64,000 bases of DNA from Chloroflexota bacterium (GTDB lineage Bacteria; Chloroflexota; Anaerolineae; Anaerolineales; Villigracilaceae). Both the position numbers and the translations under genes were made by a program. The notes under the pieces are model-generated. The model was not told the DNA's origin. It saw nothing but the letters and a program-made list of their open reading frames with translations, and made no database searches. Position 1 is the stretch's first letter, and each line of letters starts with the position of its first letter. Positions 1 to 8,272 of this stretch are shown here, in pieces. The stretch is taken from NCBI GenBank assembly GCA_024224815.1, contig JAAENC010000679.1, forward strand, positions 1 to 64,000, read 5' to 3'.

Positions 1-72
1 CGCAAATATGTAAAATGGCAGATGAAGAAGGAAGAACAGTTTGCCGGTAACCAAGATCGTTTGTTTGATTAG
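1..72 (+). CDS. C-terminal end of an unidentified protein (partial)
   Basis: The window opens inside an open frame that runs 23 codons to a TAG at 70-72 and ends in KKEEQFAGNQDRLFD. The tail is charged and hydrophilic and not enough is visible to assign a family. It is followed by small hairpins, which fits the end of a transcription unit. Reading this as a coding tail is an inference, because only 72 bases are present. Confidence 0.4.
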   Translation, partial: RKYVKWQMKKEEQFAGNQDRLFD

Positions 73-84
73 ATGAGTACCATC

Positions 85-129
85 GCACCTTCTAGGTGCA
101 ACACTTCAAGCCACCACCTTTGGTGGTGG
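85..129. terminator. two small hairpins after the partial gene
   Basis: GCACCT-TCT-AGGTGC (85-99) and CCACCACC-TTT-GGTGGTGG (111-129) are perfect short inverted repeats just after the stop of the partial gene. Neither is followed by a clean T-run, so a terminator role is plausible but unproven. Confidence 0.35.
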
Positions 130-220
130 TACTTTACTGGTTGCAATGATATTGCACCCAAATCTAGAATAGATAAAGCAAGCTTAGATAATTTATAACT
201 GTGGTCCAAGCCACCAAACT

Positions 221-1507
221 ATGAACCTAAAATCCGATAAACTCTTCCCTCGTTTTGCCGCCTACGGTTTTCTCAAAAATCTGCGTTTTTTCGATCCTTT
301 CATCATTCTCATCTTCCGTGAAGCGGGGTTGAGTTTTTTACAGATCGGTTTGCTCTACTCCATCCGCGATATCGCCACAAATATCCTCGAGATTCCCACT
401 GGCGTCTTCGCCGATGCTTTCGGTCGCCGCAAGGCGATGGTCATGGCCTTCGCCTCCTACCTGATCTCCTTCATCATTTTTTATCTTTTCGCCATTTTTC
501 CCCTCTACGCCCTCGCCATGATTCTCTTCGCATTCGGCGAGGCTTTCCGTTCCGGCACCCACAAAGCCCTCATTCTCGAACATCTCAAAATGACCGAGCG
601 GGAGCATCTCAAAGTCGCCTATTATGGTCGCACGCGCTCATTTTCCCAACTCGGATCGGCGCTCAACGCCCTCATCGCGGCAGCCCTCGTCTTTTACACG
701 GGAGAATATCGCATCATGTTTCTCGCGGCAACCATTCCATATACCTTGGATTTGCTGAACATGCTCTCGTACCCCAAAGCATTGGATGGTGATCTTCAAC
801 ATATTCCGTTTAAGAACATCTGGAGCCAATCTAAAAAGACCCTCGGCAGCTTCAGCGGGATATTCACCAATCGGCTTGCTCTGCGCTCCATTTTAAACAG
901 CTCTCTCTATATTGCTTTATTCAAATCCACAAAAGATTATCTTCAACCAATTCTTGAGAGTTTTGCTCTTTCCCTTGCTTTATTTACGGTTTTTCCCCCG
1001 TTTACGGGGGGAACCAAAGGAGGGCTGGTCGTAAACGATACGCAGCGCAGCGCCATCATTATCGGATTGGTCTACTTCGTCATTTATCTCTTCACCAGTT
1101 ACGCCTCCCGCAGCGCAGCCGGATTCAGTGAGCGCTTCCCCAGTTTGGGACGCGCCATCAATCTCTCTTTTTTATTCGGCGCAACAATGCTCCTCGTTGC
1201 CGGATTCGCCACCTCCGCAAATCTGACGATCATCTCCATCATCGTCTTCCTTATCTTCTACGCACTGGCCAGCCTACGCCGCCCGATGAACGTCGCCTAT
1301 ATCAGCGACCAAATAGACAGTCGTATTATGGCTTCGGGCCTCTCCGTCGAAGCACAATTTTCAACGATTCTGACGGCTATTTTTGCCCCGCTGCTCGGAT
1401 TGCTTGCAGATCACTTTGGCGTTGGCGTTGCGTTGGCTGTTCTTGGCGCGGGAGTATTGGTGATGTATGTATTTGTAAAAGTGAGTGAGAAAGAAGGTAT
1501 AAATTGA
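221..1507 (+). CDS. MFS transporter with a repeat-derived insertion
   Basis: This is a 428-residue polytopic inner-membrane protein of the major facilitator superfamily with about 12 hydrophobic segments. The loop after the second segment carries the MFS motif-A-like stretch GVFADAFGRR (61-70). The substrate cannot be read from the sequence; drug or metabolite efflux is the usual guess. Residues about 254-272 (VFPPFTGGTKGGLV...) are odd. They are encoded by a C-run/G-run inverted-repeat sequence like the dispersed repeats elsewhere in this window and seem to have been inserted in frame before DTQRSAII. No clear Shine-Dalgarno sequence precedes the ATG. The stop codon overlaps the next gene's TTG start. 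Confidence 0.85.
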   Translation: MNLKSDKLFPRFAAYGFLKNLRFFDPFIILIFREAGLSFLQIGLLYSIRDIATNILEIPTGVFADAFGRRKAMVMAFASYLISFIIFYLFAIFPLYALAMILFAFGEAFRSGTHKALILEHLKMTEREHLKVAYYGRTRSFSQLGSALNALIAAALVFYTGEYRIMFLAATIPYTLDLLNMLSYPKALDGDLQHIPFKNIWSQSKKTLGSFSGIFTNRLALRSILNSSLYIALFKSTKDYLQPILESFALSLALFTVFPPFTGGTKGGLVVNDTQRSAIIIGLVYFVIYLFTSYASRSAAGFSERFPSLGRAINLSFLFGATMLLVAGFATSANLTIISIIVFLIFYALASLRRPMNVAYISDQIDSRIMASGLSVEAQFSTILTAIFAPLLGLLADHFGVGVALAVLGAGVLVMYVFVKVSEKEGIN

Positions 1508-2457
1508 AAAATATTAATAAATATTGGCTGAAAATTGTAGGCGGTTTTCTTTTGATTAGTGGAATTACCCCGCTTACGCTCTATATCAAATTTCGTAATG
1601 ATATTATTTCTTTCTTGGAGATAAACCATAGTCTGGGCGGAAGCATTAATCCTTATACGATCCGTGTTATGGATAACGCAGTAGGTTTTTTCTCCTTTCT
1701 TTTGTTTTTTGTAGCACCGCTGTGTTTCTTTCCCAAGATAAAAGATGTACTTCAGCACGCATTGATAAAGATCAAATTTATTGTTTTGAATGATTCGGTT
1801 ACTCTGCCTACGGAGTATTCGAAATTGTTTTGGGCGTCTATTTTCTTTGGTATTATCCCAACAATTTGGGCAATTGAGCCTTTGTTCCCTGTTTCTTCTC
1901 CGCATTATCATCTAGTTGAAGAAGATGGTTTGTTTGAGACTCTAACGATTATTATATTAGGTATCTCGCTAATTTATTTGGGCAGAGAAATAGGTACGCT
2001 ATTCAAAGGACGAAATAAAAATCGACAAGCGAAAGTGATAATTATTTTCTTATCAGGGTTATTCTTCGCTGTATTTATTTTTATGATGGAAGAACTAAGT
2101 TGGGGACAAAGAATTTTTGGATGGGCCACCTCAGATACTGTGTTTATGGACAATTATCAAAAGGAAACAAACGTTCATAACTTCTTCAACCCTTACTTTA
2201 CATCGCTATATTTATGGCTCAGAAGGTTTATTTTTTTTCTGATATTGGTCAGTTTGTGGTTGGATTATGACGAGAGAAAAAAACAGATCGTCAATTTTCT
2301 ACTCCCTCATCCATTCATGATCGGGCTGGCATTTTTTATTCTTATTACTTCACATCATGAGGCGGTGGAAGAACTGGTGGCACTGTTTATTCTTTTTTAT
2401 AGTCTTCGACTTCGTCATGTTATGCCAAGTTTATTTGAAAATAAAAAGGTGATATGA
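1504..2457 (+). CDS. polytopic membrane protein with EELSWGQR motif, unknown function
   Basis: A 317-residue protein with about seven or eight hydrophobic helices. Its most conserved-looking stretch is MMEELSWGQRIFGW, followed by N..Q.E..VHNFFN. This combination recurs in uncharacterised bacterial membrane proteins, and no biochemical role is known to me. The start is a TTG whose last two bases are the first two of the upstream TGA (TTGA overlap), suggesting translational coupling to the MFS gene. A late ITSHHEAVEE segment supplies further His/Glu residues. A membrane enzyme is possible, but that is only a guess. Confidence 0.7.
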   Translation: MKNINKYWLKIVGGFLLISGITPLTLYIKFRNDIISFLEINHSLGGSINPYTIRVMDNAVGFFSFLLFFVAPLCFFPKIKDVLQHALIKIKFIVLNDSVTLPTEYSKLFWASIFFGIIPTIWAIEPLFPVSSPHYHLVEEDGLFETLTIIILGISLIYLGREIGTLFKGRNKNRQAKVIIIFLSGLFFAVFIFMMEELSWGQRIFGWATSDTVFMDNYQKETNVHNFFNPYFTSLYLWLRRFIFFLILVSLWLDYDERKKQIVNFLLPHPFMIGLAFFILITSHHEAVEELVALFILFYSLRLRHVMPSLFENKKVI

Positions 2458-2488
2458 TTTTGCCCATTAGGTACTCATAGGAAATACT

Positions 2489-3190
2489 ATGCAAATTGAA
2501 AAACCTATCACACCTATCGTAGAAGAAAACGTGATCATTGTTCCTTGGTCTCTTCGCGAAATAATATTTGTTATCGTTGCAGCTCTTTTATTGACCATAG
2601 GAGCAGTTTTTCTTGTTGTTCAACGACCAGATTTAAGCAACTATATAATGGTTGCCATTGAACTAGGATACCTCTTACCCGTTATTGTCGTATTGTTCAT
2701 AAAAAAAGCAAAGCCAATAACGCTAGGGCTTCGTAAATTCAAACCAGAAAACTTGGCCATTGGCTGTGGACTGATCTTTGGCGCCTATATTCTTATTTTC
2801 GTTCATAATGTGATCTTGCTCGCTTTCGGCATTGCTCCCCAAGGCGAAATGCTACTTGATTTATTTGAACAAGAAGATTTCGCCTTATTGGTTTTTGTCG
2901 GGGTCATTATGGCTCCCTTTATCGAAGAAATTTTCTTTCGCGGATTTGTCTACAGCGGACTCAAACAAAAATATAATTGGAAAACAGCGGCGCTAATAAG
3001 CTCAGCCTTATTTGCCATCGCCCATATGCAATTGGTTGCATTGATTCCCACCTTCCTGATGGGACTTGTCTTAACTTATCTATATCAGCGCTCAAAATCG
3101 ATCTGGCCTGGAATTATCTTGCACCTAATCGTAAATTCTTTTGCCTTTGGCATGGTCTATCTCTTGTCCTGGATGGAAAAGTTATTATAG
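2489..3190 (+). CDS. CPBP-family intramembrane metalloprotease
   Basis: A 233-residue protein with seven or eight membrane segments. It has the CPBP (Abi/Rce1-like) signature in order: EEIFFRGF at 146-153 (Glu-Glu...Arg), FAIAHM with His179, and LHLIVNS with His212 and Asn216. These place the catalytic Glu and His residues within the bilayer. Bacterial members act as membrane proteases in bacteriocin immunity or protein processing; the target here is unknown. It follows the EELSWGQR gene by 31 bp. A second CPBP gene at 32789 is a paralogue in a different regulatory setting. Confidence 0.85.
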   Translation: MQIEKPITPIVEENVIIVPWSLREIIFVIVAALLLTIGAVFLVVQRPDLSNYIMVAIELGYLLPVIVVLFIKKAKPITLGLRKFKPENLAIGCGLIFGAYILIFVHNVILLAFGIAPQGEMLLDLFEQEDFALLVFVGVIMAPFIEEIFFRGFVYSGLKQKYNWKTAALISSALFAIAHMQLVALIPTFLMGLVLTYLYQRSKSIWPGIILHLIVNSFAFGMVYLLSWMEKLL

Positions 3191-3231
3191 ATTTTTAGAA
3201 GAGGGTATAGTAGCTCGAAGCAAAACAAAGG

Positions 3232-3336
3232 GTGTATCAAACTATCTTGGGCGTGGCGATATTAGGGGTGTATATATTTGCTAAAGTAGATGAGATAAAC
3301 AAAGAGACAGGCATCAGAAAAACCTATACAAAATGA
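3232..3336 (+). pseudogene. remnant resembling the C-terminus of the MFS transporter
   Basis: An open stretch reads LGVAILG-VYIFAKVDEINKE and ends at a TGA. It resembles the end of the MFS protein encoded at 221-1507 (LAVLGAGVLVMYVFVKVSEK). An ungapped comparison of about 41 nt gives roughly 70% matches by eye. It has no start and no ribosome-binding site of its own, so it looks like a decayed duplicate of the MFS 3' end lying beyond the two inserted membrane-protein genes. Confidence 0.45.
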
Positions 3337-3395
3337 TATACTTTTTTATCTTATAAACTGATCTTACGCAGGAATGATATTGCCGCTTGGTATTT

Positions 3396-3571
3396 GCCCC
3401 CTCTGCCCTATCGGGCAAAGTACCCTTCAGGGTATCTCCCCCAAATTCCAAAAGCATGGGATTTAGGGGAGAAATGCGGAATTGTATTTCTCCTTAAAAA
3501 AGACTTTTTCTGTCCCCCTATTTTGCTTGCAAAATGGGGGGACGCCCCAGCGAAGCGAGGGGCAGGGGGGC
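3396..3571. repeat. MITE-like intergenic repeat with C-rich/G-rich ends
   Basis: The element begins GCCCCCTCTGCCCTA and ends, on the opposite strand, with GCCCCCTGCCCCTCG, so it has imperfect terminal inverted repeats. Internal small palindromes (CCCTATCGGG, ACCCTTCAGGGT, CCCCATTTTGC...GCAAAATGGGG) are typical of non-autonomous dispersed repeats. No transposase is present. The open frame that crosses it is a product of the repeat, not a gene. Related C-run/G-run sequence lies inside the genes at 221 and 30494. Confidence 0.55.
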
Positions 3572-3680
3572 TAAACGTCTGACTTGAAGAAAAAAGTGCG
3601 TAACATCAGTTATAAAGAAGATAAATTTTTCTCAGCCAAAAGCTTTTACAAAGCAGCAAAGGATTCTTGGAGGCAGCAAA

Positions 3681-4064
3681 ATGAACCCATGGACTATTTT
3701 TCTAATAGGGGTACTAGTAGGCTGGTTAATCGAATGGATCATAGATTGGGCATATTGGCGTAGAGAAGCCCCTCCAGAAAGTGCAAATAAATCTGACGAG
3801 GTAAGTGATCTGCGTCAGGAAAATGCTAAGCTAAAATCTAGGTTGACTCTCTGTGATGAGATCAAGCCTCACCAATTAGAGAGAATCAAGGGTATTGGAC
3901 CCGCCATCAAAAAAAGACTTAACAAAAACAAAATCAAGACCTTTTCACAACTTGCTGATATTACGCCGCAACACCTAATAGAAATTGTCGGAGAGCAAAT
4001 TAAACACCTGGTTGATGAAAATGAAATCATCCACCAGGCAAAAGATTTTGCTTCTTTGATATAG
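3681..4064 (+). CDS. small membrane-anchored helix-hairpin-helix protein
   Basis: A 127-residue protein. The N-terminus (about 3-26) is a hydrophobic membrane anchor followed by a charged linker and a short coiled-coil-like stretch (SDLRQENAKLKSRL). The C-terminal half is a helix-hairpin-helix module of the kind found at the end of ribosomal-S13 or L21-associated 'predicted flap endonuclease-like' proteins: ERIKGIGPAIKKRLNKN...FSQLADITPQ. This fold usually binds nucleic acid or mediates protein contacts. A strong GGAGG lies a suitable distance upstream of the ATG. It stands 12 bp before the phosphotransferase gene. Its function is unknown. Confidence 0.7.
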   Translation: MNPWTIFLIGVLVGWLIEWIIDWAYWRREAPPESANKSDEVSDLRQENAKLKSRLTLCDEIKPHQLERIKGIGPAIKKRLNKNKIKTFSQLADITPQHLIEIVGEQIKHLVDENEIIHQAKDFASLI

Positions 4065-4075
4065 AAGAGAAAAAA

Positions 4076-5065
4076 ATGAAACCCTACGAGAAACTCACCT
4101 TTCGCGGCAAAATTCTACGCCTACGAAAACTCTGCATTAAAGCCCTCGAAGATTACCCTATCGACGTAGCACGCGTTCGTTATTTGACAACTGAAAGCAC
4201 TACTATGTTCCGTGTGGATGCCAAAGATAGCAATAAATATGTGATTCGCCTCTACTCCGAATTTGATTCGAGCCTCGCCGAAAACCAAACAGAAATGTTT
4301 TGGCTCGCAGCCCTCGCACGAGACACCGATCTACGCGTCGTGGAGCCTGTTGCTCGAAAAGACGGCGACTATATCACCTTCGTCAGCATGGAAGGCATCC
4401 CCAACGAAAAACGTTGCGCCCTTTACAAATGGGTACCCGGCGTACAACTTGCGGAGCATATTTCTCCGAAAAACTATCAGCAATTTGGGCAAATCGTTGC
4501 ACAAATGCATAATCACGCTGAGGGGCTTAAACTCGCATCCCATATTCAGCCTAAACGTTGGGATAAGGTTTTTTACTTCCCCGATGAGCCGGTGGTTTAT
4601 AACACGCCCGAGTACGCGTCGCTTTTTAGCGCCGAGCAACTTTCCACGCTATCAACGACTATAGATCGGGTATCGCCCTTTTTAGCAGGCATGTACCGCG
4701 GTTCTCGTCCCATGATTATTCACGGCGATTTGCATTATTGGAACGTCCACATTTCGCGCGGCAAACTTCGTATCATCGACTTTGAAGATATGGTTTTCGG
4801 ATTTCCGCTTCAGGATATTGCCATCTCTTTTTACTATCTGAGAAATCGGGATGATTACAAAGCACTGACCGATGCTTTCCTCGCCGGATACGCACGTGAG
4901 AGAAAGTTGCCCACGTTTAATCAGCGCGATCTACACCTTTTGTGGATGGCGCGGATGGCAAACTTTGTCAACTACGTTGCTCATATGGACGAGCCAGAAG
5001 ATGCCAAAGCCTTTATAGAATCTCGCTGTCTCGAACTGGATAATTTTCTGGCAAAAGTATCGTAG
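4076..5065 (+). CDS. aminoglycoside phosphotransferase-family kinase (SrkA/HSK-II-like)
   Basis: A 329-residue soluble protein with the APH/choline-kinase fold. The catalytic loop is IIHGDLHYWNVHI (about 212-224), with the catalytic Asp and metal-binding Asn. The metal-binding IIDFEDM motif follows about 15 residues later. The N-lobe contains VDAKDSNKYVIRLYS. This type of kinase phosphorylates small molecules or protein Ser/Thr residues, as in the YihE/SrkA and homoserine-kinase-II groups. No aminoglycoside-resistance context is present. The acceptor cannot be identified from the sequence. Confidence 0.8.
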   Translation: MKPYEKLTFRGKILRLRKLCIKALEDYPIDVARVRYLTTESTTMFRVDAKDSNKYVIRLYSEFDSSLAENQTEMFWLAALARDTDLRVVEPVARKDGDYITFVSMEGIPNEKRCALYKWVPGVQLAEHISPKNYQQFGQIVAQMHNHAEGLKLASHIQPKRWDKVFYFPDEPVVYNTPEYASLFSAEQLSTLSTTIDRVSPFLAGMYRGSRPMIIHGDLHYWNVHISRGKLRIIDFEDMVFGFPLQDIAISFYYLRNRDDYKALTDAFLAGYARERKLPTFNQRDLHLLWMARMANFVNYVAHMDEPEDAKAFIESRCLELDNFLAKVS

Positions 5066-5095
5066 AAAATGATAAAACCAAACATAGATGATTTT

Positions 5096-5172
5096 GCGAG
5101 AAGGATGCACCTCCGACGAAGCAATCTCATAGCCTATGGGACTGCGTCGTCGCAGGAGCATGCTCCTCGCAG
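5096..5172. repeat. intergenic palindromic repeat
   Basis: The 130-bp gap before the next gene holds a GC-richer block with CGACGAAGCAATCTC, GCGTCGTCGC and the perfect palindrome AGGAGCATGCTCCT (5154-5167). Sequences of this style are common dispersed repeats in bacterial intergenic regions. It could fold at the end of the kinase mRNA. No second full copy is obvious within the window. Confidence 0.4.
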
Positions 5173-5196
5173 ATTCATATTTTAAATGGAGTTTTT

Positions 5197-6249
5197 ATGA
5201 CTACTTTTCTCATTTACGGATCGTACGGATACACAGGGAAGCTGATCACAAAATTGGCCGTAGAACGTGGGCATCGCCCTATCTTGGCCGGACGGGACGC
5301 AAAAAAACTAGCGGCACAAAACGCGGATTTAGGCTTGCCAGCCTTCGAAATAGATCTTTCCGAAAGCGAAAATTTAGATTCCCTCCTCAACGATGTAGGC
5401 GTAGTACTGCACTGTGCCGGTCCCTTTGGCTACACCTACAAAGCGATGACAGAAGCCTGTTTGCGCACAGGCACTCATTATCTCGACATAGGCGGCGGAA
5501 TCCCTGAACTTGAAGCCGTTGCCGCACTGGACACAGAAGCAAAATCCGCAAAAATCATGATGATGCCCGCAGCAGGTTTCGATGTTGTCCCCTCCGATTG
5601 CTTGCTGAAATATTTGCAAGAAAAATTGCCAGCTGCCACCCATTTAGAACTAGCGATTCGTGGCGTAGGCGGTGGTGTTTCGCGCGGCACAGCCCGCTCT
5701 GGCATCGAAAATATAGATCGCCAAGGCAGCATCCGCCGCGATGGCAAACTGACTCAAGTCCCGCCTGCGTGGAAGGTAAAAGATGTCGATTTTGGGCGTG
5801 GTCCCGTCACTGTTACCTCGGTTGGCTGGGGTGATGTCGCTACAGCTTTTCACAGCACTGGCGTTCCCAATATCGAAGCTTATATGGTTTTCCCCGCTAT
5901 TATGCGTAATTTTATGCGTGCTAGCCGTTATTTAGGATGGTTACTCTATAATCGCCCCGCAAAGAATTTTATCAAGGCATTGATCGGGCTGCTTCCTCCG
6001 GGGCCTTCGGCAGAGCAAAATGAAAAAGGCTTTAGTCTTATGATCGGCGAAGCGCGTAACGAAAAAGGAGAAAAAGTAAGAGCAAAACTCCGCACGCCAG
6101 AAGCCTATAATTTCACCGCGCAAACGAGCATCGCTATCGTGGAGAGAATTTTAGCGGGCGATCTCAAAACAGGTTTTCAAACCCCATCTATGGCCTACGA
6201 CTCAGATTTTGTGATGAGCTTTGATGGTGTCACGCGTGAAGATTTATAA
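5197..6249 (+). CDS. saccharopine dehydrogenase-like NAD(P)-binding reductase
   Basis: A 350-residue protein whose N-terminus FLIYGSYGYTGKLITKLA (4-21) is the Rossmann nucleotide loop of the saccharopine dehydrogenase / trans-acting enoyl reductase group. GRDAKKLAA follows at the end of the second strand, which often indicates NADP preference. The middle contains HCAGPFGYTYKAMTEACL and HYLDIGGGIPE, conserved in this family. Proteins of this type are usually uncharacterised oxidoreductases rather than true lysine-pathway enzymes, and no lysine genes are nearby. The Nudix gene starts 3 bp after its stop, so the two are probably cotranscribed. Confidence 0.75.
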   Translation: MTTFLIYGSYGYTGKLITKLAVERGHRPILAGRDAKKLAAQNADLGLPAFEIDLSESENLDSLLNDVGVVLHCAGPFGYTYKAMTEACLRTGTHYLDIGGGIPELEAVAALDTEAKSAKIMMMPAAGFDVVPSDCLLKYLQEKLPAATHLELAIRGVGGGVSRGTARSGIENIDRQGSIRRDGKLTQVPPAWKVKDVDFGRGPVTVTSVGWGDVATAFHSTGVPNIEAYMVFPAIMRNFMRASRYLGWLLYNRPAKNFIKALIGLLPPGPSAEQNEKGFSLMIGEARNEKGEKVRAKLRTPEAYNFTAQTSIAIVERILAGDLKTGFQTPSMAYDSDFVMSFDGVTREDL

Positions 6250-6252
6250 AAG

Positions 6253-6774
6253 ATGAAATTACTCGCAACTATCTATAGGCAAAAAGACGCAAATCCTGAA
6301 GGCAAAACCTTCCTCCGAGAAGCCGTGCGTGGGGTTATCTTTCGCGAAGGGAAATTGCTGATGGTTTACTCAACCGTCAATGGCGACTATAAATTCCCCG
6401 GCGGGGGTATAGATGCGGGAGAAACTCATCTTGAAGCATTGCGGCGTGAACTTAACGAAGAATGCGGCGCAACGCTCAAAGAAGTTATTGGTGAGTTGGG
6501 GAAAACAATCGAGTACGCGCACGCCATCGAAGATAAGTTCGATACTTACAGACAAAATTCTTATTATTATTTTTGCGAGATTAATGGAAATTTGGGCAAT
6601 CTAAATCTAGAAGACTATGAAGAAGATTTAGGTTTTCGCCCCGAATGGATAGATGTGGAAACTGCACTGGAAGCGAATAAAAATATCTTAGACAAATCAA
6701 CGCCAGCTCCCAGATGGACAAAGCGAGAAGTCTTTGTTTTAGCACATATTCTTTCTACGAAATCTTTTGCCTAA
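6253..6774 (+). CDS. Nudix hydrolase
   Basis: A 173-residue protein containing a complete Nudix box, GGIDAGETHLEALRRELNEE followed by CGA. It fits the GX5EX7REUXEEXGU consensus, with the metal-binding REXXEE glutamates intact. The family hydrolyses nucleoside diphosphates linked to another group; the substrate is not predictable. It is tightly coupled to the upstream reductase gene. Confidence 0.85.
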   Translation: MKLLATIYRQKDANPEGKTFLREAVRGVIFREGKLLMVYSTVNGDYKFPGGGIDAGETHLEALRRELNEECGATLKEVIGELGKTIEYAHAIEDKFDTYRQNSYYYFCEINGNLGNLNLEDYEEDLGFRPEWIDVETALEANKNILDKSTPAPRWTKREVFVLAHILSTKSFA

Positions 6775-6797
6775 ACAACCCCAAAGGAGTTTTACTT

Positions 6798-7505
6798 ATG
6801 AAAATCGGCATTCTGGATGTAAATCCACCCCACGCACATAGTGTTGATTGGAACAAAACACCCTTCGATGCTTATGTCCGCTTTTTGGAGCGAGCAGAGC
6901 CATCTTTTGAATACGAAAATTATGTCGTTGTCAGTGAAGGAGAGTTACCACCCTCACCCGAAACTTGTGATGCTTATTTAATTACAGGTAGCCCAAAAGG
7001 CGTTTACGAAGATGATGCCTGGCTTGTAGAATTGAAAATTTTTATTCAAGATGCCTACAAAGCAGGAAAAAAGCTGATCGGTATCTGCTTTGGGCATCAA
7101 ATGATCGCCCACTCGCTGGGTGGTCATGTAGAGAAATCTAAAAAAGGATGGGGGTTGGGGAAAAAAGATTTTAATATCTATACAGAAAAAAAATGGATGA
7201 CAGGCTTTATCGAAAGCCCTTCTTTATATTTCGCCCATCAGGATCAGGTCATGGAACTCCCACCCGAAGCCGAGTTATTAGGCGGGAACGAATTCTGCCC
7301 AAATCTCTTTTACACCATCGGCGATCAAGTGCTTGGTATTCAGGGACATCCAGAATTCCCGAAGACATTAGTTCGAGAGATTGTTGAAACTCGCCTTGAA
7401 ATAGTAGGAGCAGAACTTCAAGCCAAAGCATTACGCTCTCTGGATGAAGGAAAACCAAACAACCAACTTTTCGCAGAGTGGATCGTCAATTTTCTGCTTG
7501 CCTAG
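6798..7505 (+). CDS. class I glutamine amidotransferase domain protein
   Basis: A 235-residue protein of the GMP-synthase/GATase-1 type. The nucleophile elbow is GICFGHQMIAH (Cys about 100), and the C-terminal GHPEFP supplies the His and Glu of the triad. No synthase domain is attached, so it resembles the free-standing YfeJ-like group that may act on small gamma-glutamyl compounds. An upstream in-frame ATG at 6714 exists, but the AAAGGAG at 6783-6789 and family alignment favour 6798. Its last 15 residues, NNQLFAEWIVNFLLA, recur in degraded form after the next gene. Confidence 0.8.
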   Translation: MKIGILDVNPPHAHSVDWNKTPFDAYVRFLERAEPSFEYENYVVVSEGELPPSPETCDAYLITGSPKGVYEDDAWLVELKIFIQDAYKAGKKLIGICFGHQMIAHSLGGHVEKSKKGWGLGKKDFNIYTEKKWMTGFIESPSLYFAHQDQVMELPPEAELLGGNEFCPNLFYTIGDQVLGIQGHPEFPKTLVREIVETRLEIVGAELQAKALRSLDEGKPNNQLFAEWIVNFLLA

Positions 7506-7536
7506 AGTAGGTTTACTCTCTCTACATAGGACTTTT

Positions 7537-8160
7537 ATGAGTTTTTCAATTATCTTACTTAATGTTGCAATTATCTGGATAGTTGCTGTTATTACCCCCG
7601 GTCCCAACTTTTTCGTCACAGCAAAAACTGCTGCAGGACATAGTAGATACGCTGCTTTTTTTGTCGCACTTGGCACCAGTACAGGAGCTGTTCTTTGGGG
7701 ATTGTCTGGTTTTTTTGGAATAGCTTTATTATTCAAAACCGTCCCTTGGGTTTACCTATCTTTTAAGCTGTTTGGTGGAGGCTATCTTATTTATCTTGGC
7801 TTAAAGCTCCTTATCTCCAATCACAAAACAGAGACTAACTTAGAAATCTTATCGCCAAGCAATATCACCTCTTCTCAAGGATACAAACTGGGGCTTTTGA
7901 CAAACCTGTCAAATCCAAAGACAGCTGTCTTTGTGACAAGTCTATTCGCAGCGACAATGCCTTCAAATACGCCTCTGTGGCTTGGGTTAATAAGCGTTGC
8001 CTTGATGTCCGCAATTTCTACCATTTGGTATATATCAGTTGCTTATATTTTCTCATCGGATCGTTTTAGAAATTTCTATTTGAACAGCAGAGTTTGGATA
8101 GAGAGAATTTCAGGGGCTATTTTTATCAGCTTTGGTGTGAAATTATTATCGACTGAATAA
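7537..8160 (+). CDS. LysE/RhtB-family amino-acid exporter
   Basis: A 207-residue inner-membrane protein with six hydrophobic segments and the LysE signature ITPGPNFFVTAKTAAGHSR near residues 18-37. The family exports amino acids and related metabolites, driven by the proton gradient. The specific substrate is unknown. The ATG at 7537 gives the canonical family N-terminus; an upstream ATG at 7444 would add a stretch encoded inside the previous gene and is rejected. The gene is sandwiched between the amidotransferase gene and a decayed copy of that gene's 3' end. Confidence 0.85.
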   Translation: MSFSIILLNVAIIWIVAVITPGPNFFVTAKTAAGHSRYAAFFVALGTSTGAVLWGLSGFFGIALLFKTVPWVYLSFKLFGGGYLIYLGLKLLISNHKTETNLEILSPSNITSSQGYKLGLLTNLSNPKTAVFVTSLFAATMPSNTPLWLGLISVALMSAISTIWYISVAYIFSSDRFRNFYLNSRVWIERISGAIFISFGVKLLSTE

Positions 8161-8165
8161 TTTTT

Positions 8166-8224
8166 GAAAAGCCTTATCTGATAACCAGCTTTTTGCGAAG
8201 ACGATTGCAGATTTTCTGCTTTCC
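8166..8224 (+). pseudogene. degraded duplicate of the amidotransferase C-terminus
   Basis: The translation from 8180 gives DNQLFAKTIADFLLS, matching 10 of 15 residues of NNQLFAEWIVNFLLA, the end of the amidotransferase at 6798-7505. The match continues upstream as GAAAAGCC against GAAAACCA, then breaks. There is no intact reading frame or start. It is best read as the tail of a lost second copy or of a paralogue removed by deletion. Confidence 0.6.
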
Positions 8225-8272
8225 AGAAAAGAGAATTTCTCTGCTCACATCAACAATCAAAATGGAGTTTAT

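Noticed and set aside
1411-1911. Long minus-strand frame opposite the MFS and EELSWGQR genes
   Set aside because: It is antisense to two well-supported genes and has no family features or start signals.
3394-3582. 62-codon open frame over the intergenic repeat
   Set aside because: It is made entirely of repeat sequence, with no ribosome-binding site and low-complexity Pro/Gly codons, so it is not a gene.
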